A stretch of DNA of 64,000 nucleotides from Microbulbifer sp. THAF38 (GCF_009363535.1 NZ_CP045369.1:3793001-3857000), one strand, 5' to 3'. Positions 9,458-18,252 are shown, numbered from the stretch's first letter. A program made the numbers and translations. Notes: generated by a model not told the origin, from the sequence alone.

Positions 9458-10051
9458 ATGCCGGTTCTTTTTTTTAGCAATTCCGGCCTTCAGGGCGATC
9501 TTTTATTTTCACTGTTCTCCCAGTCTATTCCCATGCCATGGGAAAAAGCCTGCATAGGAAAACAGAGACACTGTCTACAACACTACGAGGCAATCATAAT
9601 CGACTGCTGGCAGATAGGTATCAACAGCTGCTCCAAGGATTTTATCTCTGACTTAAAGAAAATCAGACACTCAAAAGCGATTCTCATCAACTTTCCCGCG
9701 GACTTACCAAACCACATCTCAGAAAAACTCCGCCAGAATGGCTTCTACTTGTTGTGTGACAGCAACATCAGCCAGGAAAAACTCATTCAGAGGCTCAACA
9801 TTGCTATTCACAGTTGTGAAAGTAGCCACTCTGAAGGTATGCAGAATCCGTTACCCCTTACACGAAGAGAACAGGAAATCCTTGGGCAACTAACCACAGG
9901 AGAACCCAACAGTGTGATCGCAACCAAATTACATTTGAGCGAGCATACCGTTAAGAATCACATGTATAACATTTTTCGGAAAATCGGCGTAAAGAATCGC
10001 CTGCAAGCCAGCAACTGGGCAAAACTCAATCTCCAGGAAGAGCGAATATGA
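9458..10051 (+). CDS. csgD: CsgD-like LuxR-family transcriptional regulator
   Basis: This 197-residue protein has a receiver-like N-terminal region without an obvious phosphorylation site and a C-terminal LuxR helix-turn-helix (LTRREQEILGQL at 134-145, LSEHTVKNHMYNIFRKIGVKNR at 160-181). Size and domain order match CsgD, the curli and biofilm master regulator of enteric bacteria. Its stop codon overlaps the csgE start (ATGA at 10048-10051), so regulator and export genes are cotranscribed. In Escherichia coli csgD heads a separate divergent csgDEFG operon, so the csgDEFG order is the same here. Targets are inferred to be the curlin promoters downstream. Confidence 0.88.
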   Translation: MPVLFFSNSGLQGDLLFSLFSQSIPMPWEKACIGKQRHCLQHYEAIIIDCWQIGINSCSKDFISDLKKIRHSKAILINFPADLPNHISEKLRQNGFYLLCDSNISQEKLIQRLNIAIHSCESSHSEGMQNPLPLTRREQEILGQLTTGEPNSVIATKLHLSEHTVKNHMYNIFRKIGVKNRLQASNWAKLNLQEERI

Positions 10052-10476
10052 GATTAAGCCCGCTGATTTTCGCCTTCTTTGTAGCTGCAGGAGTTGCTCA
10101 GGATGACACCACAGTCCCTGAAGCAGACACCGATTCAGGCAGACTGGAAGACGAAATCAGCGGGTTTAACATCGATCGAACAATTACCCGGACAGGTCAT
10201 GATTTTGCTAGGTATCTCAGTGAATACAGAAATCTAAATTATCCAGATGCAACTTATAACTTAACCATTTATGAGCGTCCCTCAGCTCGCTGGGGGAACC
10301 TGATATGGGTTACCTATAACGACAAAATAGTATTTCGACGCTTTATCAGCCCAAGCACCAATAACATCCATCGCTTGGCCGATGAAGCCGCTCAATATAT
10401 TCATCAGGCGGTGTTAAAAGATCGGGTGAGCAGCGCCTTTATAGATAATTTTGATTTGGGAAAGGACGAATTCTAA
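10048..10476 (+). CDS. csgE: Curli export chaperone CsgE
   Basis: This 142-residue periplasmic protein has a short signal sequence (residues 1-17, ending GVAQ). The family core is plain: TRTGHDFARYLSEY, NLTIYERPSARWGN, and the C-terminus LGKDEF, which closely matches E. coli CsgE (ERPSARWGS, AHDEF). CsgE caps the CsgG pore and delivers subunits to it. Compared with the enteric protein there is an extra acidic linker after the signal. It overlaps csgD by four bases and abuts csgF (TAATG). Confidence 0.95.
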   Translation: MRLSPLIFAFFVAAGVAQDDTTVPEADTDSGRLEDEISGFNIDRTITRTGHDFARYLSEYRNLNYPDATYNLTIYERPSARWGNLIWVTYNDKIVFRRFISPSTNNIHRLADEAAQYIHQAVLKDRVSSAFIDNFDLGKDEF

Positions 10477-10895
10477 TGAACAACAAGAGCCTCATTTATC
10501 CGACATTATTGGCGGCCAACTTATTTGCCTATAGTACTGCGCTTGCAACCGAATTAATTTATGAACCGGTTAATCCGAATTTTGGTGGCAACCCATTAAA
10601 CGGTACTTACTTATTACAAAATGCACAGTCGCAAGATGATCATGATGACCCAGATAAGCATGACAGTATTTATGAACAACCTAGCGCCCTGGACCGCTTT
10701 ACCGACTCCCTAGAAACACGACTACTCAACCAGCTCTTGACGGATGTCGGCGATGGAAACAGTGGCGAATTAATTACCGACGATTTCGTCGTACAGATTG
10801 TCGACAATGACGGTGTTCTCACCGTGTTGATTACTGACAGAAACACGGGAGATAAAAGCGAGATCGTTGTTAGTGGACTCAACCCCACAAACTAG
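10476..10895 (+). CDS. csgF: Curli assembly factor CsgF
   Basis: This 139-residue exported protein has a signal peptide ending at about ALATE. The mature start has PVNPNFGGNPLNGTYLLQNAQSQ, matching the CsgF segment that inserts into the CsgG channel. The C-terminal half has PSALDRFTDSLETRLL and LITDRNTGDKSEIVVSGL, both family hallmarks. CsgF sits at the cell surface with CsgG and couples secretion to CsgB-dependent nucleation. The ATG overlaps the csgE stop by one base. Confidence 0.95.
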   Translation: MNNKSLIYPTLLAANLFAYSTALATELIYEPVNPNFGGNPLNGTYLLQNAQSQDDHDDPDKHDSIYEQPSALDRFTDSLETRLLNQLLTDVGDGNSGELITDDFVVQIVDNDGVLTVLITDRNTGDKSEIVVSGLNPTN

Positions 10896-10925
10896 ATAAG
10901 AATCAACTCTGAAGGAAAACTGGCA

Positions 10926-11798
10926 ATGCGCAATGCAATAAAAAAAGCCCTAGCCTTGCCCGCACTGGCGTTCACACTCACTCTAAGCGGGTGTTCTGCA
11001 GTAAAAAGTGTTGGCGATGCCCTTTTCGGCCCTGGGCGGACCGATGCCATGCTGACCCCACGTATGAACACTTTTCGGGATTTGATAAATCTCCCCGAGC
11101 CAAAAGGAAAAATCCTGGCTGCGGTGTACAGCTTTCGCGATCAGACCGGGCAATACAAACCCGCTCCTAACAGCAGCTTCTCCACCGCAGTAACTCAGGG
11201 TGGTGCAGCCATGTTGATGGATGTGCTCAACGAGTCTGGATGGTTTATCGCGTTGGAGCGTGAGGGCTTACAAAACCTGTTAACAGAGCGCAAGATTATC
11301 CGCGCGGGGCTCAGTAAACCGGATGCGCCAGCCAATAATAGTATTCCATTGCCAACCCTAATTGCAGCCAACGTACTCCTGGAGGGCGGCATTGTCGCCT
11401 ACGACCAAAACATACAGACAGGTGGTGCCGGGGCGAGATATTTTGGCATCGGTGCTGATGAGCAGTATCGTGTCGATCAGGTAACGGTTAACCTGCGTGC
11501 AATAGATATACGTTCGGGCAGAATCTTACACTCGGTATTGACATCAAAAACGGTCTATTCGAAAGCAATCAGTGCCGATGTATTTCGCTATGTGAAATTC
11601 CGGCGCCTATTAGAAATGGAAGCTGGAGTAACCTATAACGAGCCCGCTCAGCTTGCTATGCTTTCAGCGATGGAATCTGCGGTGATTCACCTGATCAGCG
11701 AGGGCATTGTGCACAACTCCTGGGCATTGGCGAATCCCGATGATATCAACAACCCTATACTGCAATACTATCTAAACGACAGCACAGTTATTATGTAG
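10926..11798 (+). CDS. csgG: Curli secretion pore lipoprotein CsgG
   Basis: This 290-residue outer-membrane lipoprotein has the lipobox LSGC (Cys23). The conserved CsgG stretches are present: DQTGQYKPAPNSSFSTAVTQG, WFIALEREGLQNLLTERKIIRA, GGAGARYFGIGADEQYRVDQV and NLRAIDIRSGRIL. In E. coli nine subunits form the channel through which unfolded curlin passes. The ATG at 10926 follows a GAAGGAAAA ribosome site. It is the fourth gene of the operon. The next curlin-like gene starts 42 bases downstream with no terminator between. Confidence 0.96.
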   Translation: MRNAIKKALALPALAFTLTLSGCSAVKSVGDALFGPGRTDAMLTPRMNTFRDLINLPEPKGKILAAVYSFRDQTGQYKPAPNSSFSTAVTQGGAAMLMDVLNESGWFIALEREGLQNLLTERKIIRAGLSKPDAPANNSIPLPTLIAANVLLEGGIVAYDQNIQTGGAGARYFGIGADEQYRVDQVTVNLRAIDIRSGRILHSVLTSKTVYSKAISADVFRYVKFRRLLEMEAGVTYNEPAQLAMLSAMESAVIHLISEGIVHNSWALANPDDINNPILQYYLNDSTVIM

Positions 11799-11840
11799 CC
11801 TCGTGATGGGTATTAGTAGTTAACAGTGATAGAGGGAACT

Positions 11841-12380
11841 ATGCCAAGCAGTCATAAATATCCTGTTTTGCTCGCAACCGCTTTTTTCAGTTTATTCACA
11901 GAGGTGTGCGCCGCCACTGATCTTGATACCAGCAGCGAGCTTGCCATAAGTAGCGAATTGAGTTCGGCAAACCTACTGTCCGTTTCCAACCTCACGGTAA
12001 TCAACCAAGAAGGTGGCGTGAACAATGTTAATGTACGCCAGTCAGGGAGAACCAATTACACATCTGCACACCAGGATGGCAATAGAAACAAACTTTCGGT
12101 GACACAGACCGGTGAGAATAACGTTGTACTTTCACGTCAAGTAGGCGAACAAAACCTTAGCGGGCTAATCCAGGTGGGCTATGAAAACCTGATAGATATT
12201 GAACAATATGGTGTAGGTAACTCCGCCGGAATTACCCAGTTCGGCATGCAAAACAGCGCCCATGTGGAGGAAATCGGTATGCTACACAAAGTGAATATCT
12301 ACCAGAGCGGCCATGGATTGCATACCTCAGTCACCGTGATGGGCACAGCGACCACAACTTCTATCCGCCAATTCGATTAA
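11841..12380 (+). CDS. Curlin-repeat protein, CsgB-like (probable nucleator), curlin 0
   Basis: The ATG at 11841 follows AGAGGGA, and I prefer it to the in-frame GTG at 11826. The 179-residue product has a signal peptide ending near VCAA, then an N-terminal spacer and about five curlin repeats of the QxGxxN type (RQSGRTNYTSAHQDGNRNKLSVTQ). It is much shorter than the six downstream curlins and lies directly after csgG in the operon. That position and size suit a CsgB-type nucleator. This role is inference, since CsgA and CsgB repeats cannot be told apart with certainty by eye. Confidence 0.85.
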   Translation: MPSSHKYPVLLATAFFSLFTEVCAATDLDTSSELAISSELSSANLLSVSNLTVINQEGGVNNVNVRQSGRTNYTSAHQDGNRNKLSVTQTGENNVVLSRQVGEQNLSGLIQVGYENLIDIEQYGVGNSAGITQFGMQNSAHVEEIGMLHKVNIYQSGHGLHTSVTVMGTATTTSIRQFD

Positions 12381-12451
12381 ATATACGTAACTTACAAAGG
12401 CACACGATCTCAAAAAAAATCACTGAAGACTTTCCCATAAAACGCCCCACA

Positions 12452-12481
12452 AAGAAGCTAGGCCTGTCAGCCTGGCTTCTT
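12452..12481 (+). terminator. Stem-loop after the csgD-EFG-curlin operon
   Basis: AAGAAGCTAGGC (12452-12463) pairs with GCCTGGCTTCTT (12470-12481), giving 12 pairs including one G-T wobble. No T-run follows, so it may be a weak terminator or an mRNA 3'-end stabiliser. Confidence 0.6.
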
Positions 12482-12513
12482 ATGACAAACCTCATCAGAC
12501 TATTCTCTCTACA

Positions 12514-12554
12514 CCCCTAACCCCTAACCCCTAACCCCTAACCCCTAACCCCTA
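12514..12554. repeat. Heptanucleotide tandem repeat CCCCTAA, nearly six copies
   Basis: Five exact CCCCTAA units (12514-12548) are followed by a partial CCCCTA. The complementary strand carries six evenly spaced runs of four G with TTA between them, a pattern able to form G-quadruplexes. It lies in the noncoding gap between the csg operon and the first large curlin gene. Copy number of such a tract can change by replication slippage. Confidence 0.95.
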
Positions 12555-13048
12555 TTAGCATTCTTCTCTATTTTCATCATAAAAAGCTTCTAGCAGATGA
12601 TCCAATAAAATTTGGTTACGTAAAAACGTGTGTATCCAATTTTTACTTCAGCTTTACCCAAGCAAACGGCATGAAATCAACTCAAAATTCAAACCAACCT
12701 TCCTATTAAAGAGTCAGTAAAAATAAAAGAACTATATTCCTACTTTTTAGTGACTTATGTCCTATAGCGAACCGCTCTATTAGCGGCAAAACTCTATATA
12801 TATCTGATCGAATGTTGTTTTACACCTCTTGGACATTTTGTCATGCAGACATTAGGTTGTTTAGAGATCAAAATCTCAAAGCCAAACTGGCCCTCTCTCA
12901 AGAGTGGTCCCCAATGCAGTATCTGGGAGACAACTAACCTCCCCTATCGGCAAAAGAGCAGTTAAGCCATCCAAGTAAAGTAAATGGTAGATTGAAGTAC
13001 TAATCGCTGATTACTTTATTCAGCAAGAATTCAACGATGCAGCTTTTC
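12555..13048. other. AT-rich noncoding region upstream of curlin 1
   Basis: No believable gene is present. The stretch should contain the promoter of the first large curlin gene. I see no assignable promoter or operator beyond general AT-richness. Confidence 0.5.
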
Positions 13049-13155
13049 CAGGAGTAAAGGAGTCCTGCATTGTGAATCCATGACATCTGGAAGATGTCAG
13101 TAATTTCAGCACAGTGTGTGCTGAATCTAAAACGTCCAGAGTAAAGGAGTATCGC
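13049..13155 (+). promoter_or_regulatory. Structured mRNA leader of curlin 1 with two hairpins and a duplicated ribosome site
   Basis: Two perfect hairpins lie in tandem: TGACATCT (13081-13088) with AGATGTCA (13092-13099), and TTCAGCACA (13105-13113) with TGTGCTGAA (13117-13125), each with a three-base loop. A GAGTAAAGGAGT ribosome-site sequence occurs both before them (13052-13063) and after them (about 13140-13150). Only the second serves an obvious ATG, at 13156. The arrangement suggests translational or transcript-stability control. Confidence 0.55.
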
Positions 13156-14106
13156 ATGAAGGCGTTAACACCCATCGCAGCCGCTATTCTGATCGCCACA
13201 AGTGGCAGTGTATTTGCAGCCAATAATACCACCACGCAAAACCAAGCTGGTGTTGCCAACCTGGCTGTATCTACTCAGGTAGGGCCCGGCAACGATAACA
13301 ACACAGTGACTCAAACTCAGATCGGTAATGTCAACTTCTCTAATGCGTTGCAAGCATTAGGCAGTGATACCAACCAAATAAATCATTCACAAGTTGGCAA
13401 CGGGAACAGTGCAAATTCCTTTCAGCTTGGCGGAAGCCTGAATACGGCTTCTGTTACTCAGGTTGGTAATGGCAACGGTGCCCTTACCACCCAGGCAGCG
13501 CCCGCACTAGGCTCAGCAGCCGCTATTAATCAAGCTGGGGATACAAACTTTGGCTCGGTATTCCAGACCGCTTCATTGGGAGATGTCGGAACGGTTAATC
13601 AATTGGGAACCTCAAACTTTGCAACAGTCACTCAAATTCTGAGCGCCGGAAACAGTGCTCTTGTCAATCAGGCTGGCACCGCAAACATTGCAAACCTGGG
13701 TCAGGTTGCTGCCGTTGGGAATACCGCTGTCGCGAACCAGGCTGGCACTCTCAACATTGCTACCCATGCTCAATCAGGCCTGCTAAATAGCTCGAGCTCT
13801 TCACAGTTGGGTACACTGAACAATGCCACAGTCCTCCAGGCCGGTCTGGGCCACGACTCCACCACCCTTCAGGCTGGTTTCGGCAATATCTCAATCCATG
13901 CACAAACAGGCTCACTTCACGACGCTTTCACCGCACAAGCTGGCATAATCAATATTGCTACCATTACTCAAGGTGGTGTAGGGCATAGTGCACAAACCTT
14001 ACAAGCTGGAACTCTCAATGTGCATACCACTGTCCAGCTCGGCTCCAACGAAACAGCAATAGCAAATCAAGCTGGAGCATTTAACGTCGGTTTCATTTTC
14101 CAGTAG
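13156..14106 (+). CDS. Large curlin-repeat amyloid subunit, curlin 1
   Basis: The ATG at 13156 follows AAAGGAG. The 316-residue product has a signal peptide (MKALTPIAAAILIATSGSVFA), then a mature chain made almost wholly of curlin repeats, with about 20 QxG triplets in the pattern QxGxxNxAxxxQ. This is roughly three times the repeat number of E. coli CsgA. Repeats rich in Ala, Asn, Gln and Thr, with no charged clusters, suit a long beta-solenoid fibre subunit exported through CsgG. It ends in FIFQ, a repeat-capping Gln like the other curlins. A strong terminator follows at 14143. It could be the major fibre subunit, but relative abundance is unknown. Confidence 0.9.
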   Translation: MKALTPIAAAILIATSGSVFAANNTTTQNQAGVANLAVSTQVGPGNDNNTVTQTQIGNVNFSNALQALGSDTNQINHSQVGNGNSANSFQLGGSLNTASVTQVGNGNGALTTQAAPALGSAAAINQAGDTNFGSVFQTASLGDVGTVNQLGTSNFATVTQILSAGNSALVNQAGTANIANLGQVAAVGNTAVANQAGTLNIATHAQSGLLNSSSSSQLGTLNNATVLQAGLGHDSTTLQAGFGNISIHAQTGSLHDAFTAQAGIINIATITQGGVGHSAQTLQAGTLNVHTTVQLGSNETAIANQAGAFNVGFIFQ

Positions 14107-14142
14107 CTCTTACTGTAGCTTCTTAGAGAGAGAATATCTTGT

Positions 14143-14169
14143 GGCGGTCATCATTTGACCGCCTTTTTT
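14143..14169 (+). terminator. Rho-independent terminator of curlin 1
   Basis: GGCGGTCA (14143-14150) and TGACCGCC (14156-14163) form a perfect eight-base stem, followed by six T. Confidence 0.92.
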
Positions 14170-14614
14170 ATGACTGGATTTTCTTTTACGAAAAATATTC
14201 TTTTAGCTTTATTAAGGTCAGCGGTCCAGAAAGATGATCAACCATCATTAATTTGCGCGATATACATCACCCTATAACTCACTGCTATTTAAGTAAAAAT
14301 CCTATGGCACTCGAATATTCACGCAGCTAAAAAACATACTTTCTTCCTAGATTAACGAAACTTATCTCCCATAGCCGTCTAGCACTTTTCCCACAAAACT
14401 CTACACAGCATCAAGCTGATATTAACGAGGTCCTATGATTTTTCCTAGAACTCAATATGGAACAAATATCCAATTGAAATTCTTGGGAAAAAACCTCAAT
14501 GATTTCCCCCTACACCAGGAAAAGAAATTTTCACGTAGGCTTCCGATGCTGTTTTGATAATCTCTCTAGCAAAAAAGCTTTCAAGCTAAATCTGATATCT
14601 CTAAGGAGTAACCG
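14170..14614. other. Noncoding region upstream of curlin 2
   Basis: About 445 AT-rich bases lack a plausible gene. They end in the leader AAATCTGATATCTCTAAGGAG, close to the leader of curlin 3. A promoter for curlin 2 is expected here but not pinned down. Confidence 0.5.
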
Positions 14615-15634
14615 ATGAAAAAGTACACCCCGATTGCCGCAGGTGTTTTCCTGGCAATTGCCGCCAGTGGCGCTATGGCCGCCAACAACCTAATCATCAA
14701 TCAGAATGGTGCGGGAAACATGGTCGCTCCCGTACAAGATGGGACAGTGACCGACAGCACTATTTTCATTAACCAAAATGGAGACATGAATTTCTCCGCC
14801 CCACAGCAAATAAATAACACCAGTAATAGCTTGATTCTTCACAACCAAATCGGTAACACGAACGGAGCAGCATCCGTACAAGATGGTGCCTCTGGTTCAT
14901 CCACTGTGATTACCCAAGTAGATGACGATAACAGCGCAACCACTACCCAGGTCTCTACCACCAGCTCAGCAATCGGAATCACGCAAAGTGGCTGGGTAGG
15001 CCAGGTGGCAACGGTTAATCAGTTTGGCACTACCGCTAACTCTGCTCAAGTCAACCAAACAAAGAATTTGAATACCGCCACGGTGAATCAATTTAGCGGA
15101 ACAGCTAACACTGCGGTTGTTACCCAGGAAGGGCATTTTATTGGTAATAATGAAATCGAGACAAATCAAGGAAATGGTGACTCTAACTCTGTTGATGCCA
15201 CCCAGATTGGTAATGCACAAACTGGACTCGTTTCCCAGATAGGAGGATCAGGTAATTCATCTTTCTCTTACCAGTTTGGTAAGTACAACGATATTAGTGT
15301 CGCCCAATCAGGAGATAACAATATCAGTGATATCGAACAATACTGGGAATCTAACGTAGCTGTGCACAATCAGTCTGGTGATAACAACTGGGCTATGACT
15401 GTACAGGACGGCATGTCAAACGTTGCAGGTGTGAACCAAATTGGCAACATGAATACCTCTGATATAACTCAACTGGGCGACATGAACACAACATTCGTCA
15501 CTCAGACTTCCAACGGCGGTATGTTTCAAGCCTTGCAGGATGGCAACTCAAACTTTCTTTCAGTGTTTCAAGCAGCTCCCGGGCTGATAGCAGTCAGCCA
15601 GATTGGCGATGGTAACTTCCTTATTATCCCATAA
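14615..15634 (+). CDS. Curlin-repeat protein, curlin 2 (tandem paralogue of curlin 3)
   Basis: This 339-residue protein has a signal peptide (MKKYTPIAAGVFLAIAASGAMA) and about 18 QxG repeat triplets. AAGGAG lies eight bases before the ATG. The repeats differ from curlin 1: many are Asp-containing (QDG, DDDNSATTTQ), and one carries a Trp-Glu insertion (QYWESNVAVH). The chain ends in QIGDGNFLIIP, with Pro rather than Gln last. Nearly every segment has a counterpart in curlin 3, so the two arose by tandem duplication. It should be a fibre subunit or a modifier of fibre properties. Confidence 0.9.
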   Translation: MKKYTPIAAGVFLAIAASGAMAANNLIINQNGAGNMVAPVQDGTVTDSTIFINQNGDMNFSAPQQINNTSNSLILHNQIGNTNGAASVQDGASGSSTVITQVDDDNSATTTQVSTTSSAIGITQSGWVGQVATVNQFGTTANSAQVNQTKNLNTATVNQFSGTANTAVVTQEGHFIGNNEIETNQGNGDSNSVDATQIGNAQTGLVSQIGGSGNSSFSYQFGKYNDISVAQSGDNNISDIEQYWESNVAVHNQSGDNNWAMTVQDGMSNVAGVNQIGNMNTSDITQLGDMNTTFVTQTSNGGMFQALQDGNSNFLSVFQAAPGLIAVSQIGDGNFLIIP

Positions 15635-15657
15635 AGTTACCATGTAGTCTCATACTT

Positions 15658-15683
15658 AAGCTGGCCCTAACGGGCCAGCTTTT
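15658..15683 (+). terminator. Rho-independent terminator of curlin 2
   Basis: AAGCTGGCCC (15658-15667) and GGGCCAGCTT (15672-15681) form a perfect ten-base stem with a TAAC loop, ending in TTTT. The hairpin after curlin 3 is a diverged copy. Confidence 0.9.
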
Positions 15684-15932
15684 AATTTAGATCCATTCAC
15701 TTATCAGCTTAAGTACTCATCTTATATTTTCAATCAATTAATATTCGAGAGCACTTATGTACATATTTAAATCATCAAATATTTAACCTGCCCATGTATT
15801 ACACATCATACCAATTGAGACCACCAAAACAACGGAAGCGTAATAACAAGGCCCCACAAACAGCTTAACTAACGGTTTATCACAACATACTAAAAATTTT
15901 CATGTAAATCTGACATCTGCAAGGAGCAATCG

Positions 15933-16955
15933 ATGAAAAAGTACACAACGATTACCGCGGGTGCTTTCCTGGCAATTTATGCTAGCAGTATCTCTGCCAA
16001 TACACTAATTATTTTGCAAAATGGCATGGGAAATACTGTTGCCCCAGTACAAGATGGTACTGTAACTAGTAGTGCCATTCTCATTAACCAGTTTGGCAAT
16101 TTAAATTCCTCAACTCCGGAGCAAATTAATAACACCAATAGTAGTACAATTGGTCATTTTCAGCTTGGCGACATGAACACAGCAGTATCTCTGCAAAATA
16201 ATGCATCATCTTCTACCGCCTTCATCACCCAGGCAGATGATAATAACAGTGCATCCACTACTCAGGCCTCTACTACCGATTCAGAAGCATTCGTTACCCA
16301 AAATGGCTGGAGCGGTCAGGTCGTATTTATAAATCAGGGTAGTACTACTTCAAGTAGCATTTTTATCAACCAAACCAAAAATTTCAATTCAGCCACAATG
16401 GGACAGTTTAACGGAACTGGAAACACAGCTGTTGTTTACCAAGAGGGGCATTTAATTGGAAATAATTTCATCGAAATACAACAAGGGAACGGCAACTCTA
16501 ACTCTGCTGATGCAACTCAGATTGGTAATACCCAAAGAGGATTGGTAATCCAGAACGGAGGTTCAGGCAACAAATCTTATTCCTATCAGTTCGGGAAGCA
16601 AAATTACATTGATGTCACACATACTGGGGATAATAACACTAGCGAAATCGAGCAGTTCTGGGAGTCTAACCTAGCTGTACACATCCAGTCTGGGAATAAC
16701 AACTTGGCACTGGCCGAACAATCTGGTCAAAATAACGTTGTAGACGTGTTTCAGTCGGGTGACATGAACACATCAGATATAACTCAAGCCGGAGGCAATT
16801 CGAATGAGTATATCTTAACTCAGAGCGGCAACTCAAATACCTTCTTAGCAATACAGGATGGCAATTCCAATTACATTATGGTAACACAAGCGGGTAACAG
16901 TAACCTCCAAATGATCAGCCAAATTGGCGATGGTAATGTGTATGTTTTTCCATAG
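15933..16955 (+). CDS. Curlin-repeat protein, curlin 3 (tandem paralogue of curlin 2)
   Basis: This 340-residue protein has a signal peptide (MKKYTTITAGAFLAIYASSISA). It follows curlin 2 repeat by repeat: VAPVQDGTVT near the N-terminus, QEGHLIGNN in the middle, IEQFWESNLAVH, and the ending QIGDGNVYVFP. The ribosome site AAGGAG and the preceding AAATCTGACATCTGC leader are also shared with curlin 2. The duplication therefore covered leader, gene and terminator. Divergence between the copies is substantial, so it is not very recent. Both are retained as full frames, which implies each is useful. Confidence 0.9.
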   Translation: MKKYTTITAGAFLAIYASSISANTLIILQNGMGNTVAPVQDGTVTSSAILINQFGNLNSSTPEQINNTNSSTIGHFQLGDMNTAVSLQNNASSSTAFITQADDNNSASTTQASTTDSEAFVTQNGWSGQVVFINQGSTTSSSIFINQTKNFNSATMGQFNGTGNTAVVYQEGHLIGNNFIEIQQGNGNSNSADATQIGNTQRGLVIQNGGSGNKSYSYQFGKQNYIDVTHTGDNNTSEIEQFWESNLAVHIQSGNNNLALAEQSGQNNVVDVFQSGDMNTSDITQAGGNSNEYILTQSGNSNTFLAIQDGNSNYIMVTQAGNSNLQMISQIGDGNVYVFP

Positions 16956-16972
16956 AATTTCAGTTTAAAGTC

Positions 16973-17008
16973 ATACTAAAGCTGGCTATAACGAGCCAGC
17001 TTTAGTAT
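16973..17008 (+). terminator. Hairpin terminator of curlin 3
   Basis: A 15-base perfect stem runs from ATACTAAAGCTGGCT (16973-16987) to AGCCAGCTTTAGTAT (16994-17008), with loop ATAACG. No long T-run follows. Confidence 0.8.
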
Positions 17009-17345
17009 TAAATATTTGCACCTACATAGAATTTAATTTTTAAAGTTCCATTTTATCTTATTAATATATCATCACAAAAACCAAGCTTTTCTACATGACA
17101 GATATTTTATCTTCATTGCATATAAATACACACTTGAACTCTTAATAAAGGCTAGTTATATCTAGAGAACAAATTAGAACACCGAAAGTATAACCATTTA
17201 TCAAAGATTTGAATGTCAATATATATCTTTTCAATACACCTCTACTAAAGTTATATGAGTGATAAAAATTATCAAAGCAAGGAAACACATTAAGCATGTA
17301 AGCTTACTAAACGATGATGGATTAAGTAGTATACAGGAGTTAAAC
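17009..17345. other. AT-rich noncoding region upstream of curlin 4
   Basis: No believable gene is present. The frame of curlin 4 extends back to a GTG at 17259, but that extension lacks a signal peptide at its start. It is therefore treated as leader. Confidence 0.5.
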
Positions 17346-18236
17346 GTGAGAAAGATTACAGCCCTGTCTCTGGCAATTATGGCCTCTGTCAGTGGGCTCA
17401 CACATGCGTCAGGAAACACAGTAACTTTTGAGCAAAACGGCAACAATAATCACGCTTTGGTTGATCAAACTGACAGCAGCACTATCGACAGTACTGTAGA
17501 AATCTCTCAAAGCGGCAATCTTAATAACGCTGAGGCCGTCCAGACAAATGAAACGGATAGCCTTATATATCAGGTACAAGAAGATAAGTTAAACGAAGCT
17601 TATAGTTTACAAATGGGGGGCATCGGAAATGAAGCCTTGATTTTTCAGGGGGGCATGGATAACCACGCTAATTCGTTCCAGATTTCTGCACAAAATAGCC
17701 AGGCCAAAATTCTCCAGAATGGCATGGGCAACGAAGCTGAAATTCAACAGCATTTAGGTAGTGATAATGTCTCAGTTATTGAACAAATAGGAAATATTCA
17801 CGGCGCATTGGTAGGACAGTATGCCAGCTTTAATTCAGAGGCATATATTTTCCAAGACGGCTCATACCACGAAGCAATGATCAGCCAAAAGGGAACAGGC
17901 CACTATGCCAACATCTCTCAGTCTGGCATGTCGCATCACGCCGAAATTTCCCAGTCCGATATGTATAACGAAGCAGATATCTTACAAAAAGGCGAAAGTA
18001 ACAACAGTACAATTGTTCAAGTCTCTTGGTACAACAGTGCCTTTGTTACTCAGGATGGTTATCTGAACCAAGCTACGATTATGCAGTCAGGCAATGGTGG
18101 TTTGGGTGGTGGGCACATGGTAGTTGTTAATCAATCTGGCGGCATGAATACAGCCACAGTGATACAAAGCGGTTTTTCTGAGTCGGCAAATATCACCCAA
18201 ACCGGCTACGGTAATACTGCCATAGTGAATCAATAA
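17346..18236 (+). CDS. Curlin-repeat protein, curlin 4, with histidine-bearing repeats
   Basis: I start it at the GTG at 17346, six bases after AGGAG, because this yields a proper signal peptide (MRKITALSLAIMASVSGLTHA). The product has 296 residues. The repeats are more polar than in curlin 1, often with Glu and with His at turn positions (NNHALVDQ, DNHANSFQ, GHYANISQSGMSHHAEISQ). It ends in NTAIVNQ. It is flanked by its own hairpin terminator. Role as a fibre subunit is inferred from the repeats and location. Confidence 0.88.
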   Translation: MRKITALSLAIMASVSGLTHASGNTVTFEQNGNNNHALVDQTDSSTIDSTVEISQSGNLNNAEAVQTNETDSLIYQVQEDKLNEAYSLQMGGIGNEALIFQGGMDNHANSFQISAQNSQAKILQNGMGNEAEIQQHLGSDNVSVIEQIGNIHGALVGQYASFNSEAYIFQDGSYHEAMISQKGTGHYANISQSGMSHHAEISQSDMYNEADILQKGESNNSTIVQVSWYNSAFVTQDGYLNQATIMQSGNGGLGGGHMVVVNQSGGMNTATVIQSGFSESANITQTGYGNTAIVNQ

Positions 18237-18252
18237 ATATCTCCTATCCCAG

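Noticed and set aside
11826..11840. GTG start for the CsgB-like gene
   Set aside because: The ATG at 11841 has the ribosome site AGAGGGA at the right distance and gives a better signal peptide.
12514..12554. CCCCTAA tract as a CRISPR array or a true telomere
   Set aside because: There are no spacers between units, so it is not CRISPR. It is internal, short and flanked by normal genes, so it is not a replicon end in this window.
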